Positions 14,467 to 22,674 are shown, counted from the first letter of the stretch. The stretch: 64,000 nt of DNA from Janthinobacterium aquaticum (GCF_009208565.1 NZ_WFLK01000018.1:60373-124372), one strand, 5' to 3'. Translations and numbers: made by a program. Notes: generated by a model from the sequence alone, not told the origin.

Positions 14467-14984
14467 TGGACCCGATTACCCTGGCCGTCAGCCTGGCGCA
14501 GTTCGCGCCCGGACTGATGCGCTTCTTTGGCGCGGGCGATGCGCCCGCTGCCGTCGCCCAAAGGGCGGTCGATATCGCCATGGCCGTCACCAAATCCACC
14601 GATGGCCAGGCGGCGCTGACCGCGCTGGCTGCTGACCCTGCACTGGCGCAGACCTACAACTTGGCTGTGCTGGCAGCTGACACCGAGCTGGTAAAACTGT
14701 ACCTGGCCGATGTGCAGGATGCCCGCGCCCGTGATCTGGCGCTGCACAAAACCGGCTACACCAACCGCCGCGCTGACTACATGGTGGCCGGCGACGTGGT
14801 AGGCCTGATCGCCTGCATAGCCATCCTGGTGCTGTTCCGCGACAAAATCCCTGGTGAGGTCGTCGGCCTGTTGTCGTCGATTGCCGGCATCTTTGGCTGC
14901 TGCCTGCGTGACGCCCACCAGTTTGAATTCGGCAGCTCCCGCAGCAGCCGTGAAAAAGACATCATCCTGGGGAAGGCCCAATGA
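14463..14984 (+). CDS. Holin-like membrane protein
   Basis: 173 residues, coupled to the lysozyme gene by a 4-base overlap. A soluble N-terminal half carries VQDARARDLALHKTGYTNRR, typical of gene-transfer-agent-type 3TM holins. Two or three hydrophobic segments follow (DVVGLIACIAILVLF and VVGLLSSIAGIFGCCL), then a charged tail. Position directly after the endolysin supports the holin call. The family assignment is from memory. Confidence 0.75.
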   Translation: MMDPITLAVSLAQFAPGLMRFFGAGDAPAAVAQRAVDIAMAVTKSTDGQAALTALAADPALAQTYNLAVLAADTELVKLYLADVQDARARDLALHKTGYTNRRADYMVAGDVVGLIACIAILVLFRDKIPGEVVGLLSSIAGIFGCCLRDAHQFEFGSSRSSREKDIILGKAQ

Positions 14985-15223
14985 CCGATATCAGCGACCG
15001 CGCCACCGAAGTGGAGGAGATCGCACGACTGGATGCAATCCGTGACCAGTCACGCCGCGCCGGTCTTGCCGGCAAGTCGGTAGCCGACTCGGCCACCGAC
15101 TGCTCGGTGTGTGACGAACCAATTGCCGAAAAGCGCCGCCAGGCAGTCCCAGGCGTTCAAACGTGCATTGAATGCCAGGAAGAGCTGGAACGCGCCTCCC
15201 ATGCGAACGGGGGCCGTCCATGA
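14981..15223 (+). CDS. TraR/DksA-type C4 zinc-finger protein
   Basis: 80 residues. The N-terminal helix is acidic and the C-terminus has a zinc finger with C41, C44, C62 and C65 (TDCSVCDEPI and VQTCIECQEEL). Short DksA/TraR homologues bind the secondary channel of RNA polymerase and mimic DksA/ppGpp. In phages they occur next to lysis genes, as here, and may tune host or phage transcription. It overlaps both neighbours by 4 bases. Confidence 0.85.
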   Translation: MTDISDRATEVEEIARLDAIRDQSRRAGLAGKSVADSATDCSVCDEPIAEKRRQAVPGVQTCIECQEELERASHANGGRP

Positions 15224-15594
15224 ATGTAGAACTGGAATTTTGGCAATTGGTGACGCTGTTGCTGGCGTTTTTCGGCGCCGTGGCCGCTGGCGGAAAGATA
15301 CTGTTCAGCCAATTTGAACACCGCCTGGGCGACCGGTTCGCATCACAGGAGTCGGCGCTGGCCAACTCCAATAGATCGATCAACGAATTGCTGACCCGGC
15401 ATGTGGAAGAGCAAGGAAAGGTGATCGACAAGATGAACGAATTGGAGCGCGACATGCTCAAGTGGCGCGCTGAGCTGCCACTGCTGTATGTCAGGCGCGA
15501 GGACTTTATCCGCAATCAAACCGTTATCGAAGCCAAGCTGGACGCGATTAGCCAGCGGGTTCAAAACATTCAACTGACAGGTACCCGCCCATGA
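15220..15594 (+). CDS. DUF2730-like phage protein with N-terminal membrane anchor
   Basis: 124 residues from ATG 15220, which overlaps the previous stop. There is one membrane segment (FWQLVTLLLAFFGAVAAGGK, residues about 7-26), then a long coiled coil (FEHRLGDRFASQESALANSN to IEAKLDAISQRVQNIQL). This matches Mu gp25-like DUF2730 proteins, located between lysis genes and the terminase in Mu-like genomes. A spanin-like role is conceivable from topology but not demonstrated. Confidence 0.75.
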   Translation: MNVELEFWQLVTLLLAFFGAVAAGGKILFSQFEHRLGDRFASQESALANSNRSINELLTRHVEEQGKVIDKMNELERDMLKWRAELPLLYVRREDFIRNQTVIEAKLDAISQRVQNIQLTGTRP

Positions 15595-15920
15595 GCATGC
15601 CACTGATCCCTATCGACCCTGCAAAAATCCGCCGCGAATCGTTGCGCTGGTATCTGCTGGTCACGCTCTATAACGCCCGCCCGGTGGGCTGCTATGAAGA
15701 CCTCCTGCTGGTCACCCTGAGCGCGATCTACGCCGACACCACAGCGCATGAAATCCGCACGGAAATCGATTATCTGGAAAAGCGCCGCCTGGTGGCAAGC
15801 AAACGCGAGCCGAGTGGCCGCCTGTTCGCCGAGCTGTACCACTACGGCACCGATATCGTCGAATACACAATCGACTGCCTGCCAGGTATCGCGCGGCCAG
15901 TCAAAAATTGGGGCGGTTGA
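15591..15920 (+). CDS. Mu gp26-like small winged-helix protein
   Basis: 109 residues. LRWYLLVTLYNARPVGCYED, then EIRTEIDYLEKRRLVASKRE reads as a winged-helix domain: HTH followed by a short wing. Similar small proteins sit between DUF2730 and DUF3486 in Mu-like phages. It may be an accessory DNA-binding packaging factor; function is not established. Confidence 0.7.
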   Translation: MSMPLIPIDPAKIRRESLRWYLLVTLYNARPVGCYEDLLLVTLSAIYADTTAHEIRTEIDYLEKRRLVASKREPSGRLFAELYHYGTDIVEYTIDCLPGIARPVKNWGG

Positions 15921-15922
15921 TA

Positions 15923-16465
15923 GTGCCGCCCCGTTCAAAAGTCGAGCAGCTTCCGGCCGAATTGAAACTGTGGCTCGATACCACCTTGATTGAAACCGGG
16001 TTCGCCGGTTATGAGCTGCTGGAGCAGGAAGTGAACCAACGTCTGGAGCAGGCTGGCGCCGAGTTCCGTATCGGTCGGTCCAGCATTCAGCGCTACGGCA
16101 GCGTGTTTGAAGAGCGCATGAAGTCCTTGCGCATGGTCAGCCAGCAGGCCAAGGCGATGGTCGACGCCAGCCCGGATGATGAGGATGCCGTCAGCCAGGC
16201 GTTAATCCGCATGGTGCAGGAAAAACTGTTTACCGTGGTGATGGACATGGGCGAAGTCGACAAGAGCAAGCTGAACATGGCTGCCATCACTCGCGCCATC
16301 GCTGACCTGGCGCGCGCCTCTATCAGCAACAAAAAATACGCAGTCGAGGTCAAAGCACGTGCCACTGCTGCACTGGCATCTGTCACGGCCGTGGTTAAAA
16401 AAGCCGGCTTGACGCCGGAGGCGGTAGACCAGATCCGCCGCGAGATCCTGGGCATTGCAGGATGA
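15923..16465 (+). CDS. DUF3486 protein, putative terminase small subunit (Mu gp27)
   Basis: About 180 residues from GTG 15923 (TTG 15908 is an alternative that would overlap the previous gene). The start PPRSKVEQLPAELKLWLDTT, then IETGFAGYELLEQEVNQRLE and RIGRSSIQRYGSVFEERM, is the DUF3486 signature. In Mu-like phages this protein lies directly before the large terminase and is thought to recognise DNA for packaging. It overlaps the next gene by 4 bases. Confidence 0.88.
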   Translation: MPPRSKVEQLPAELKLWLDTTLIETGFAGYELLEQEVNQRLEQAGAEFRIGRSSIQRYGSVFEERMKSLRMVSQQAKAMVDASPDDEDAVSQALIRMVQEKLFTVVMDMGEVDKSKLNMAAITRAIADLARASISNKKYAVEVKARATAALASVTAVVKKAGLTPEAVDQIRREILGIAG

Positions 16466-17994
16466 CTCTGAGCGCACCAACCGTCCTGCTGCCATACCAG
16501 CAAAAATGGGTCGGCGATCAATCCCAGGTAAAAGTCTGCGAAAAATCTCGCCGCGTTGGTATCAGCTGGGCCGAGGCTGCCGATGCTGCGCTGACTGGCG
16601 CGGCCAGTCGCACGGCCGGTGGCGACGATACCTGGTACATCGGCTACAACCAGGACATGGCGAAGGAATTCATCCTGGACGTCGCGTTCTGGGCCAAACA
16701 CTACCAGCTGGCGGCCGGTGAGATGGAAGAGCAAGTTTTCATCGACCAGGACGAGGGCAAGCAGGATAAGCACATCCTCACCTTCGGCATTACCTTTGCA
16801 AGTGGCTTTCGCGTCACGGCGCTCTCCAGCCGCCCGTCGAACCTGCGAGGCAAGCAGGGGCGCGTAGTGATCGACGAAGCCGCATTTCATGGCGATCTGG
16901 CAGGCCTGATCAAGGCGGCTATTGCTCTGCTGATGTGGGGCGGCCGCGTGCGTATCATTTCAACCCATGATGGAGATACCAATGCATTTAACGAGCTGGT
17001 GCAAGACTGCCGCGCCAAGAAACTGCCGTACTCGGTGCATCGCATCGACTTCACGACAGCGGTGGAACAGGGGCTGTTCAAGCGCATCTGCCTGTCGACA
17101 TCGAAGGAATGGACGGAAGAAGCCGAAGCGGCATGGGTCGCGGGGATGCGGGCGTTCTATGCGAGCAACGCGGCCGAAGAGCTTGACGTCATCCCCGGAA
17201 CCGGATCAGGGAGCTACCTGCAGCGCGCGGTAATCGAAACCTGTATGCGGGATGGCATCCCTGTCGTGCGCTTGTCACTGCCGAATGAATTCACCGTTTT
17301 GCCAAAGCATATCCGTGAGGCAGAAACTGCCGACTGGTGCCGGGAGCACCTGCAGCCGCTACTCGCGCTGCTCGATCCGAACCTTGATCACCACTTTGGG
17401 CAGGACTTTGCGCGTAACGGCGACTTGTCAGCAATCTGGCCGCTGGTGCAAACGCGTGACTTGCGTCTGGTAACGCCGTTCATCCTGGAGATGCGCAATG
17501 TGCCGTTCGACCAGCAACGCCAGGTGTTGTTCTACCTGATCGACCGTTTGCCGCGCTTCCGAAGTGGCGCTATGGACGCACGCGGCAATGGCCAGTACCT
17601 GGCCGAGGTCGCCATGCAGCACTATGGCGCCCTGCGCATCGCCCAGGTGATGTTGTCGGTGGAATGGTACCGCGACAACATGCCGCGCCTAAAGGCTGCA
17701 TTTGAAGACCAGACACTGGCAGTACCAAAAGACGCGGACGTTCTTAACGACCTGCGCGCCATCAAGTTGGACAAGGGGGTGGCCAAGGTTCCGGATAACG
17801 CGCATACCCAAGGCTCGGACGGCCACATGCGCCACGGGGACACCGCCGTGGCCCTTGCATTGGCAATCTACGCCGTCTATCAAATGACCGCTGACGGCGT
17901 GTGTGATGGATTCCAGTCGGTGAGCCGGCGCGGCCATGGGACCGATTCCCATAACGACGATTACAGCGACTCTCGCTCACGGAGCATGGTATGA
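16462..17994 (+). CDS. Terminase large subunit (Mu gp28 type)
   Basis: 510 residues. The ATPase shows an adenine-side QKWVGDQSQ, a degenerate Walker A in CEKSRRVGISWAEA (about 26-39) and Walker B VVIDEAAF with D138-E139. The coupling motif is RIISTHDGD. The nuclease domain begins around HHFGQDFARNGDLSAIW, with its first metal-binding Asp. The enzyme powers headful packaging of phage DNA with attached host sequence, as in Mu. Confidence 0.94.
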   Translation: MTLSAPTVLLPYQQKWVGDQSQVKVCEKSRRVGISWAEAADAALTGAASRTAGGDDTWYIGYNQDMAKEFILDVAFWAKHYQLAAGEMEEQVFIDQDEGKQDKHILTFGITFASGFRVTALSSRPSNLRGKQGRVVIDEAAFHGDLAGLIKAAIALLMWGGRVRIISTHDGDTNAFNELVQDCRAKKLPYSVHRIDFTTAVEQGLFKRICLSTSKEWTEEAEAAWVAGMRAFYASNAAEELDVIPGTGSGSYLQRAVIETCMRDGIPVVRLSLPNEFTVLPKHIREAETADWCREHLQPLLALLDPNLDHHFGQDFARNGDLSAIWPLVQTRDLRLVTPFILEMRNVPFDQQRQVLFYLIDRLPRFRSGAMDARGNGQYLAEVAMQHYGALRIAQVMLSVEWYRDNMPRLKAAFEDQTLAVPKDADVLNDLRAIKLDKGVAKVPDNAHTQGSDGHMRHGDTAVALALAIYAVYQMTADGVCDGFQSVSRRGHGTDSHNDDYSDSRSRSMV

Positions 17995-19589
17995 GCACGA
18001 TAGTAGACCAGCACGGCCGGCCAATTGACCGGACCGTATTCATTGCCCCGCAGACTGCCAATGTCACAGCGTTGGAAAACCGCTACCTGACGCCCATGCT
18101 GGGCGGCCTGACACCTGCCAGGCTGGACCGGGTATTGCGCGAAGCCGACGCCGGCAACCTGTTTGAGCAGCACCGGCTGTTTGCCGACCTGGAAGAGCGC
18201 GATGCACACTTGCGCTCGGAGATGGACAAGCGCCGCAATGCCGTGGCCAGTCTGCGCTGGAGCGTGGTCCCGCCGCGTAATGCCAATGCAGCAGAAAAGA
18301 AGGCGTCGGACTGGGTGACGGAAATGCTGACTGATGCAGTCGATCCGCTGGAGGACATGCTGTTGTCGTTGATGGAGGGCGTGGGGCATGGATTCGCTCC
18401 AGTGGAGCTGGAGTGGCGCCCGGAGGGGCAGTATCGTTTGCCGACGTACCACCCACGTCCCCAGGAGTGGTTCACCCTCGACAAAAGCCGCAGCACCATC
18501 AATCTGATCGACGGTTCATCCTATGGCGCCCCCCTGCGGCCGTTCGGCTGGGTCATGCATACCCATGGCAAGCCGAAATCGGGCTACATGGGCCGCGCAG
18601 GCCTGCACCGCACGCTGGTGTGGCTGTTCCTGTACAAAGCCTATGCCCTGGGCGACTTCGCCGAGTTCCTGGAGACCTACGGGCTGCCGATCATCGTCGG
18701 CAAATATTTTGCGGGCGCGTCGGCCGATGAGAAATCGTCCCTGATGCGCGCCGTGACCGCGCTGGGCCACGATGCGCGCGCGATCATGCCCGAAGGTATG
18801 TCGATTGAGATCAACGAGGTCAGTGGCGCTGGCGGCACCGCCCATATGGAGATGATGCGCTGGGTCGAAAAGTCGCAAAGCAAAAGCATCCTGGGCCAAA
18901 CACTGACCACGGACGCCGGCGACGGCGGCGGTGGCAGTTTCGCCCTGGGCAAAGTGCATAACGGCGTTCGGATGGACATTGCGCGCGGTGACGCCCGTCA
19001 GGTCAGCGGCACCATCACGCGGGATCTGATCTATCCAATGGTGGCCGTCAACATGCCGGGCATCGACGGGCTGGCGCGCTGCCCACGGTTCGTGCTGGAA
19101 ACCGACCAGCCCGAGGACATGGCAGCATACGCTGCCGCGCTTCCGAAATTAGTTGGGGTCGGCTTCAAAATCCGGCGCAGCTGGGCGCAGGAGCGGCTGC
19201 ACATTCCCGAACCAAAGGACGGCGAAGAGTTTCTGGTGCTGGAGCAGCCGCGCGCCGCTGCTCCAGCACCTGCAGCACCTGCAGCACCTGCAACACCTGC
19301 TGCTGCAGCGGCGCTGTCGGCGACCATTCCAGCGCCGGCAGTGGCCGCAAAGCCCGGTCCGGTCGACGGCATCGTCGGCCAGCTGGCCGGCGCGGCGGCT
19401 CCGGTCTGGGCCAGCCAGGTCGGCCAGGTCGGCACGATGGTGGCGAACGCCACCAGTCTGGCCAGTCTGCAGGAGGACATGCTGGCTGCATTCGGCGGCG
19501 CGCCGCAGGAAACCATGGTGCAGCTGATGGCGGCCGCATTCGCCCTGGCTGAATTGAAGGGGCTGAGCGACGCCCAGGGCGGCGCATAA
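17991..19589 (+). CDS. DUF935 portal protein (Mu gp29)
   Basis: 532 residues. Landmarks of the DUF935 portal family include LTPARLDRVLREADAGN, LRSEMDKRRNAVASLRW, the central GRAGLHRTLVWLFLYKAYAL and QSKSILGQTLTTDAGDGGGG. The protein forms the dodecameric ring through which DNA is packaged. Residues 423-445 are an Ala/Pro linker encoded by a tandem 9-bp repeat. The C-terminal ~90 residues after the linker look like a separate helical domain. Overlaps both neighbours. Confidence 0.94.
   Translation: MSTIVDQHGRPIDRTVFIAPQTANVTALENRYLTPMLGGLTPARLDRVLREADAGNLFEQHRLFADLEERDAHLRSEMDKRRNAVASLRWSVVPPRNANAAEKKASDWVTEMLTDAVDPLEDMLLSLMEGVGHGFAPVELEWRPEGQYRLPTYHPRPQEWFTLDKSRSTINLIDGSSYGAPLRPFGWVMHTHGKPKSGYMGRAGLHRTLVWLFLYKAYALGDFAEFLETYGLPIIVGKYFAGASADEKSSLMRAVTALGHDARAIMPEGMSIEINEVSGAGGTAHMEMMRWVEKSQSKSILGQTLTTDAGDGGGGSFALGKVHNGVRMDIARGDARQVSGTITRDLIYPMVAVNMPGIDGLARCPRFVLETDQPEDMAAYAAALPKLVGVGFKIRRSWAQERLHIPEPKDGEEFLVLEQPRAAAPAPAAPAAPATPAAAAALSATIPAPAVAAKPGPVDGIVGQLAGAAAPVWASQVGQVGTMVANATSLASLQEDMLAAFGGAPQETMVQLMAAAFALAELKGLSDAQGGA
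19266..19301 (+). repeat. Tandem 9-bp repeat (four copies) in the portal gene
   Basis: GCACCTGCA is repeated three times exactly and once imperfectly (ACACCTGCT), encoding Ala-Pro-Ala units in the portal linker. In-frame 9-bp units could expand or contract by slippage without breaking the frame. Confidence 0.85.
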
Positions 19590-20845
19590 TGCCGGTCCCT
19601 GCCAATTTCCCTGGGAAAGACGCGGCCGGCAATTACGTCGCCAACCCATTCGCCGAGCAGCTGAATTTCTTTGAGCAGAAACTAAACCTGCCTACGGCGC
19701 GCTGGGACGACATCATGCGCAGCGCGCACGACCGCGCGTTCATCGTCGCCGGCGCCGCCAATGCCGATCTGTTGAACGACCTGCATGCGGCGGTCAGGAA
19801 AGCCATTGAAGGCGGCGCCGGCATCGACGCATTCAAGAAGGATTTTGACGCCCTGGTGAAGAAAAACGGCTGGACTGGCTGGACTGGCGAGGGGTCGAAG
19901 GCGGGCCGCGCCTGGCGCGCGGACGTCATTTACAAGACGAACATGTCCACCAGTTACGCGGCCGGCCGCTGGAGGCAGCTCACCGATCCGGGCCTGCTGT
20001 CGCTGCGGCCGTACTGGAAATATGTGCATTCCGATAGCGTGCTGCACCCGCGCCCGCTGCACCTGTCCTGGGATGGCATCGTGCTGCGGCACGATCACCC
20101 ATTCTGGCTAACGCATTTCTGCCCGAATGGTTGGGGCTGTGAATGCCGCATCATCTCGGTCGACGCGGCCGAACATGCCAGGGCCAAGAAGGCCGGCTTG
20201 GACGAGCCGCCCGAGGGATGGGACGAGATTGACCCGAAAACCATGGCGCCAGTGGGCATCGACCGGGGATTCGACTACGCGCCTGGCGCAAACGTCGCTA
20301 AGCCTTTGGCCGAGCTGGTCGACGCGAAGCTCATCAAACTGGACGCGGCCGTGGGCGCCGTTATGAACCAGGCGCTGCGCCCAGCATTACAGCGGGAGCG
20401 CGACGCTGCCTACAGGACGTTTGTCAGTGAAGCGAAGGCAGCGCCGGCGCCGGCCGGCCGTGTGGCCGTGATCGGCGCGCTGTCGCCTGAGACCATCGCC
20501 TGGATGACGAAAAATCAGGTGCCGGTACCGAATGCGGCCGCCGTTAGCATGCGCGATAGCGTGATCGCCAGCAGCCAGACCGCGCGTAGCCAGGCTGCAG
20601 GAGCTTTGAGCGCCGACGATGTCGCGCGCCTCCCAGGGCTGCTGGCCCAGCCGGATCAACTGCTGTTCGATACCCGCACCGGGCGCCTGGTATATGTCAG
20701 CTATGCCGGTGAGCCGCGCCAGGCCGTGATTGCTGCAGAGGCGCAGCTCACCGAACGGGGCATGTACGAGGTGGTCTCTGCCTACAAGCCTGCAGGCGAC
20801 CTGCAGTCGGACATTGCACAGGGACGTTATGCCATCATCCATTAA
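19589..20845 (+). CDS. MuF-type head morphogenesis protein (gp30) with C-terminal nuclease-like domain
   Basis: 418 residues. The MuF core occupies about residues 40-220, with WRADVIYKTNMSTSYAAGRW and HPFWLTHFCPNGWGCECRII (the conserved Cys/Trp segment). It is a minor head protein that bridges portal and capsid. From about residue 290 a distinct domain follows: SADDVARLPGLLAQPDQLLF, then TRTGRLVYVSYAGEPRQAVI, and GMYEVVSAYKPAGDLQSDI. This resembles the barnase/EndoU/colicin-like (PBECR) domains known to be fused to MuF proteins. That second assignment is moderate-confidence pattern matching. Confidence 0.88.
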   Translation: MPVPANFPGKDAAGNYVANPFAEQLNFFEQKLNLPTARWDDIMRSAHDRAFIVAGAANADLLNDLHAAVRKAIEGGAGIDAFKKDFDALVKKNGWTGWTGEGSKAGRAWRADVIYKTNMSTSYAAGRWRQLTDPGLLSLRPYWKYVHSDSVLHPRPLHLSWDGIVLRHDHPFWLTHFCPNGWGCECRIISVDAAEHARAKKAGLDEPPEGWDEIDPKTMAPVGIDRGFDYAPGANVAKPLAELVDAKLIKLDAAVGAVMNQALRPALQRERDAAYRTFVSEAKAAPAPAGRVAVIGALSPETIAWMTKNQVPVPNAAAVSMRDSVIASSQTARSQAAGALSADDVARLPGLLAQPDQLLFDTRTGRLVYVSYAGEPRQAVIAAEAQLTERGMYEVVSAYKPAGDLQSDIAQGRYAIIH

Positions 20846-21368
20846 CGCCTCGGGCGACGCTGTTGCCAATGCGCTGGGCCAGCTGCTGTACAAAATAGGC
20901 CATCTGTCGCCTGTTCTGGCAGTGCTCGGCGAAGATATGGTCGAGCGCGTCAAACGGCGCTTTGCTGCCGCCACGTCGCCGACTGGCGTCCCGTGGCGGC
21001 CAAATACGGCGGTCACGCTGGCCAACTACATTCGTTCGCGCGGTGGCATTTCCAAGAAAACCGGCAAGATGCTGGCCAAGGGCAAGGCGCTGGCCGCTGC
21101 CAAGCGCCCCCTGCAGGGCCGCTCTGGCGCGTTGGCGCGGCAGATCTTCTCGGCAGTCACACAAACCGACACCGGCGATGCGCTGACCATGGGATCGACG
21201 ATGCGCTATGCCCGCATGCAGCACGCCGGTGGCACCAAGGCTATGTGGAAACACTTGTGGGGAGATATTCCGGCGCGGCCGTTCATGCCGCTGACGCCGA
21301 CTGGGGAACTTGAACGAACGGAGGAGGATTTGATCGTCGAGGGGATTCGACAGTACATCACGAGCTAA
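20829..21368 (+). CDS. Phage virion morphogenesis protein (Mu gpG family)
   Basis: 179 residues from ATG 20829, overlapping the MuF gene by 17 bases. The longer frame from 20730 is a shadow. GVPWRPNTAVTLANYIRSRG, SGALARQIFSAVTQTDTGDA, then YARMQHAGGTKAMWKHLWGD and IPARPFMPLTP are typical of the gpG/virion morphogenesis family, tail-completion-like proteins needed late in head-tail assembly. It ends the first late gene block; a gap with a promoter-like sequence follows. Confidence 0.88.
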   Translation: MPSSINASGDAVANALGQLLYKIGHLSPVLAVLGEDMVERVKRRFAAATSPTGVPWRPNTAVTLANYIRSRGGISKKTGKMLAKGKALAAAKRPLQGRSGALARQIFSAVTQTDTGDALTMGSTMRYARMQHAGGTKAMWKHLWGDIPARPFMPLTPTGELERTEEDLIVEGIRQYITS

Positions 21369-21384
21369 AAAACAGAGCGACCGG

Positions 21385-21416
21385 CCCGAGTGCGTCAACA
21401 CCTGGGCCGGCCACTT
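21385..21416. repeat. Inverted repeat in the gap before com
   Basis: CCGGCCC near 21388 and GGGCCGG near 21408 can form a 7-bp stem with a loop of about 16 bases, shortly after the gpG stop codon. No U-run follows. It may partly insulate com from upstream transcription; evidence is weak. Confidence 0.35.
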
Positions 21417-21435
21417 CACACGCAATACCCTGCAT

Positions 21436-21478
21436 GATCCGCCAAGGCTCTGCAACCCGATCGGGGGCCGCATATTAT
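21436..21478 (+). promoter_or_regulatory. Candidate promoter of the com-dam module, with two GATC sites
   Basis: TATTAT at 21473-21478 is a near-consensus -10. The corresponding -35 (CTGCAA at 21450-21455, 17-bp spacing) is poor, suggesting activator dependence. GATC sites fall at 21436-21439 and 21459-21462, upstream of and inside the spacer. In Mu, GATC methylation upstream of the mom promoter controls its activity. Here the downstream enzyme is itself of the Dam type, so methylation feedback is plausible (inference). Confidence 0.45.
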
Positions 21479-21491
21479 CACGGAGTAAACA

Positions 21492-21698
21492 TTGCAGGAT
21501 ATCCGCTGTGGCAACTGTCACAAAAAATTAGGCATGGGTGAATACACCAGGCTGAGCATCAAATGCCCGCGCTGCGGGACACTCAACGATATGAGGGCCG
21601 CGAGTCCCGCACCAGAGCGCCCAGGAGCGCCTAGTGAAAGTATCAATGCAGAGCACTCCAATTGTCTCCTGGATGGGCGGCAAGCGCCGCCTCGCTGA
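21492..21698 (+). CDS. com: Com-like zinc-binding translational regulator
   Basis: 68 residues from TTG 21492, with CGGAG six bases upstream. The N-terminal 35 residues match Mu Com: IRCGNCHKKLGMGEYTRLSI, then KCPRCGTLNDMRA, with zinc ligands C6, C9, C25 and C28. Mu Com binds the mom mRNA and exposes its ribosome site. The last 65 bases of this gene overlap the start of the adenine methylase gene, the same layout as com-mom in Mu. The C-terminal tail (SINAEHSNCLLDGRQAPPR) is probably unimportant. Confidence 0.88.
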   Translation: MQDIRCGNCHKKLGMGEYTRLSIKCPRCGTLNDMRAASPAPERPGAPSESINAEHSNCLLDGRQAPPR

Positions 21699-22440
21699 CC
21701 GTCTCCTACCGCTGTTCCCACCCCATGAATGCTATGTCGAAGCATTTTGCGGTGGCGCCGCGCTGTATTTCCTGCGGCAGGTGCCGGCACCAGTCGAGGT
21801 CATCAACGACACCAACGGCGACCTGGTCAACCTGTACCGTGTCGTGCAGCACCACATGGAGGAATTCGTCCGCCAGTTCAAATGGGCGATATCTAGCCGC
21901 CAAATCTTCAAATGGCACCAGATGGCCAACCCGGAGACATTGACCGATATCCAGCGTGCGGCGAGGTTCTACTACCTGCAGCAGCACGCGTTCGGTGGCA
22001 AGGTAGCCGGCCAGAATTTTGGCACGGCCACCACCGGACCCGCCATCAACCTGTGCCGCATCGAGGAAAACCTGAGCGCGGCGCATTTGCGCCTGGCCGG
22101 CACATACGTGGAAAATCTCTCTTGGGAGGAGTGCTTGGCCAAATGGGACCGGCCACACACATTTTTCTACCTGGACCCGCCGTACTGGCAGATGGCTGGC
22201 TACGGGGTCGAGTTCGGCCTGGAGCAGTTTGAACTGATGGCCCAGCTGATGCGGACATGCAAGGGCAAGGTGATGGTATCGATCAACGATCATCCAGATA
22301 TCCGGCGTGTATTCGACGGATTGCATATACTGGAGATCGATATCAAGTACGCGACTGGCAACGTACACGGTGCAGCCAAGGGGTCTACCGAGCTGGTCAT
22401 TACGAATTGGGATTGCAACCTGTTGACCGGCCTGTTTTGA
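21634..22440 (+). CDS. dam: Dam-type DNA adenine N6-methyltransferase
   Basis: 268 residues from GTG 21634, which has AGGAG at 21623-21627; ATG 21646 is an alternative. The early SWMGGKRRLADRLLPLFPPH with FCGGAA (38-43) forms the AdoMet site, and DPPYW (181-185) is the catalytic motif. The order is that of the alpha-class Dam/DpnM family, which usually modifies GATC, though specificity cannot be read directly. It occupies the place of Mu mom and overlaps com. Its role is probably protection of phage DNA from restriction or methylation-dependent control. The SD lies between two GAGCGCC direct repeats (21615-21621, 21625-21631). Confidence 0.9.
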   Translation: MKVSMQSTPIVSWMGGKRRLADRLLPLFPPHECYVEAFCGGAALYFLRQVPAPVEVINDTNGDLVNLYRVVQHHMEEFVRQFKWAISSRQIFKWHQMANPETLTDIQRAARFYYLQQHAFGGKVAGQNFGTATTGPAINLCRIEENLSAAHLRLAGTYVENLSWEECLAKWDRPHTFFYLDPPYWQMAGYGVEFGLEQFELMAQLMRTCKGKVMVSINDHPDIRRVFDGLHILEIDIKYATGNVHGAAKGSTELVITNWDCNLLTGLF

Positions 22441-22467
22441 CGGTTTAAGTGCCGAAAACGGCAAAAC

Positions 22468-22499
22468 GCATTTAAACGCCGCCAGACGCGTTTAAATGC
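22468..22499. repeat. Perfect 12-bp inverted repeat after the methylase gene
   Basis: GCATTTAAACGC (22468-22479) and GCGTTTAAATGC (22488-22499) pair perfectly around an 8-base spacer. Without a U-run it is not a standard terminator, though the hairpin may end or stabilise the com-dam transcript. It could also be a binding dyad. Confidence 0.6.
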
Positions 22500-22624
22500 A
22501 CCTGGCTGGCACATTGCCGCATCTCATCGAGAAAAACGGCTATTAACGCCCCTGTAACGGCCTTGCTGGCGATTCCGTCACGCAACGTCCCCCTTCAAAA
22601 TACCATTTCCGGCTGTAAATAGTG

Positions 22625-22638
22625 CTGTCAGCTGACAG
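22625..22638. promoter_or_regulatory. 14-bp perfect palindrome upstream of the protease/capsid genes
   Basis: CTGTCAGCTGACAG is a perfect palindrome located 36 bases before the ATG of the protease gene, in the 234-bp gap that separates com-dam from the capsid block. A dimeric regulator such as the Mor-type activator could bind here; no direct support. Confidence 0.4.
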
Positions 22639-22674
22639 TCTTACTTCCTCGCGCGCGCCTGACATGATGGCCGC

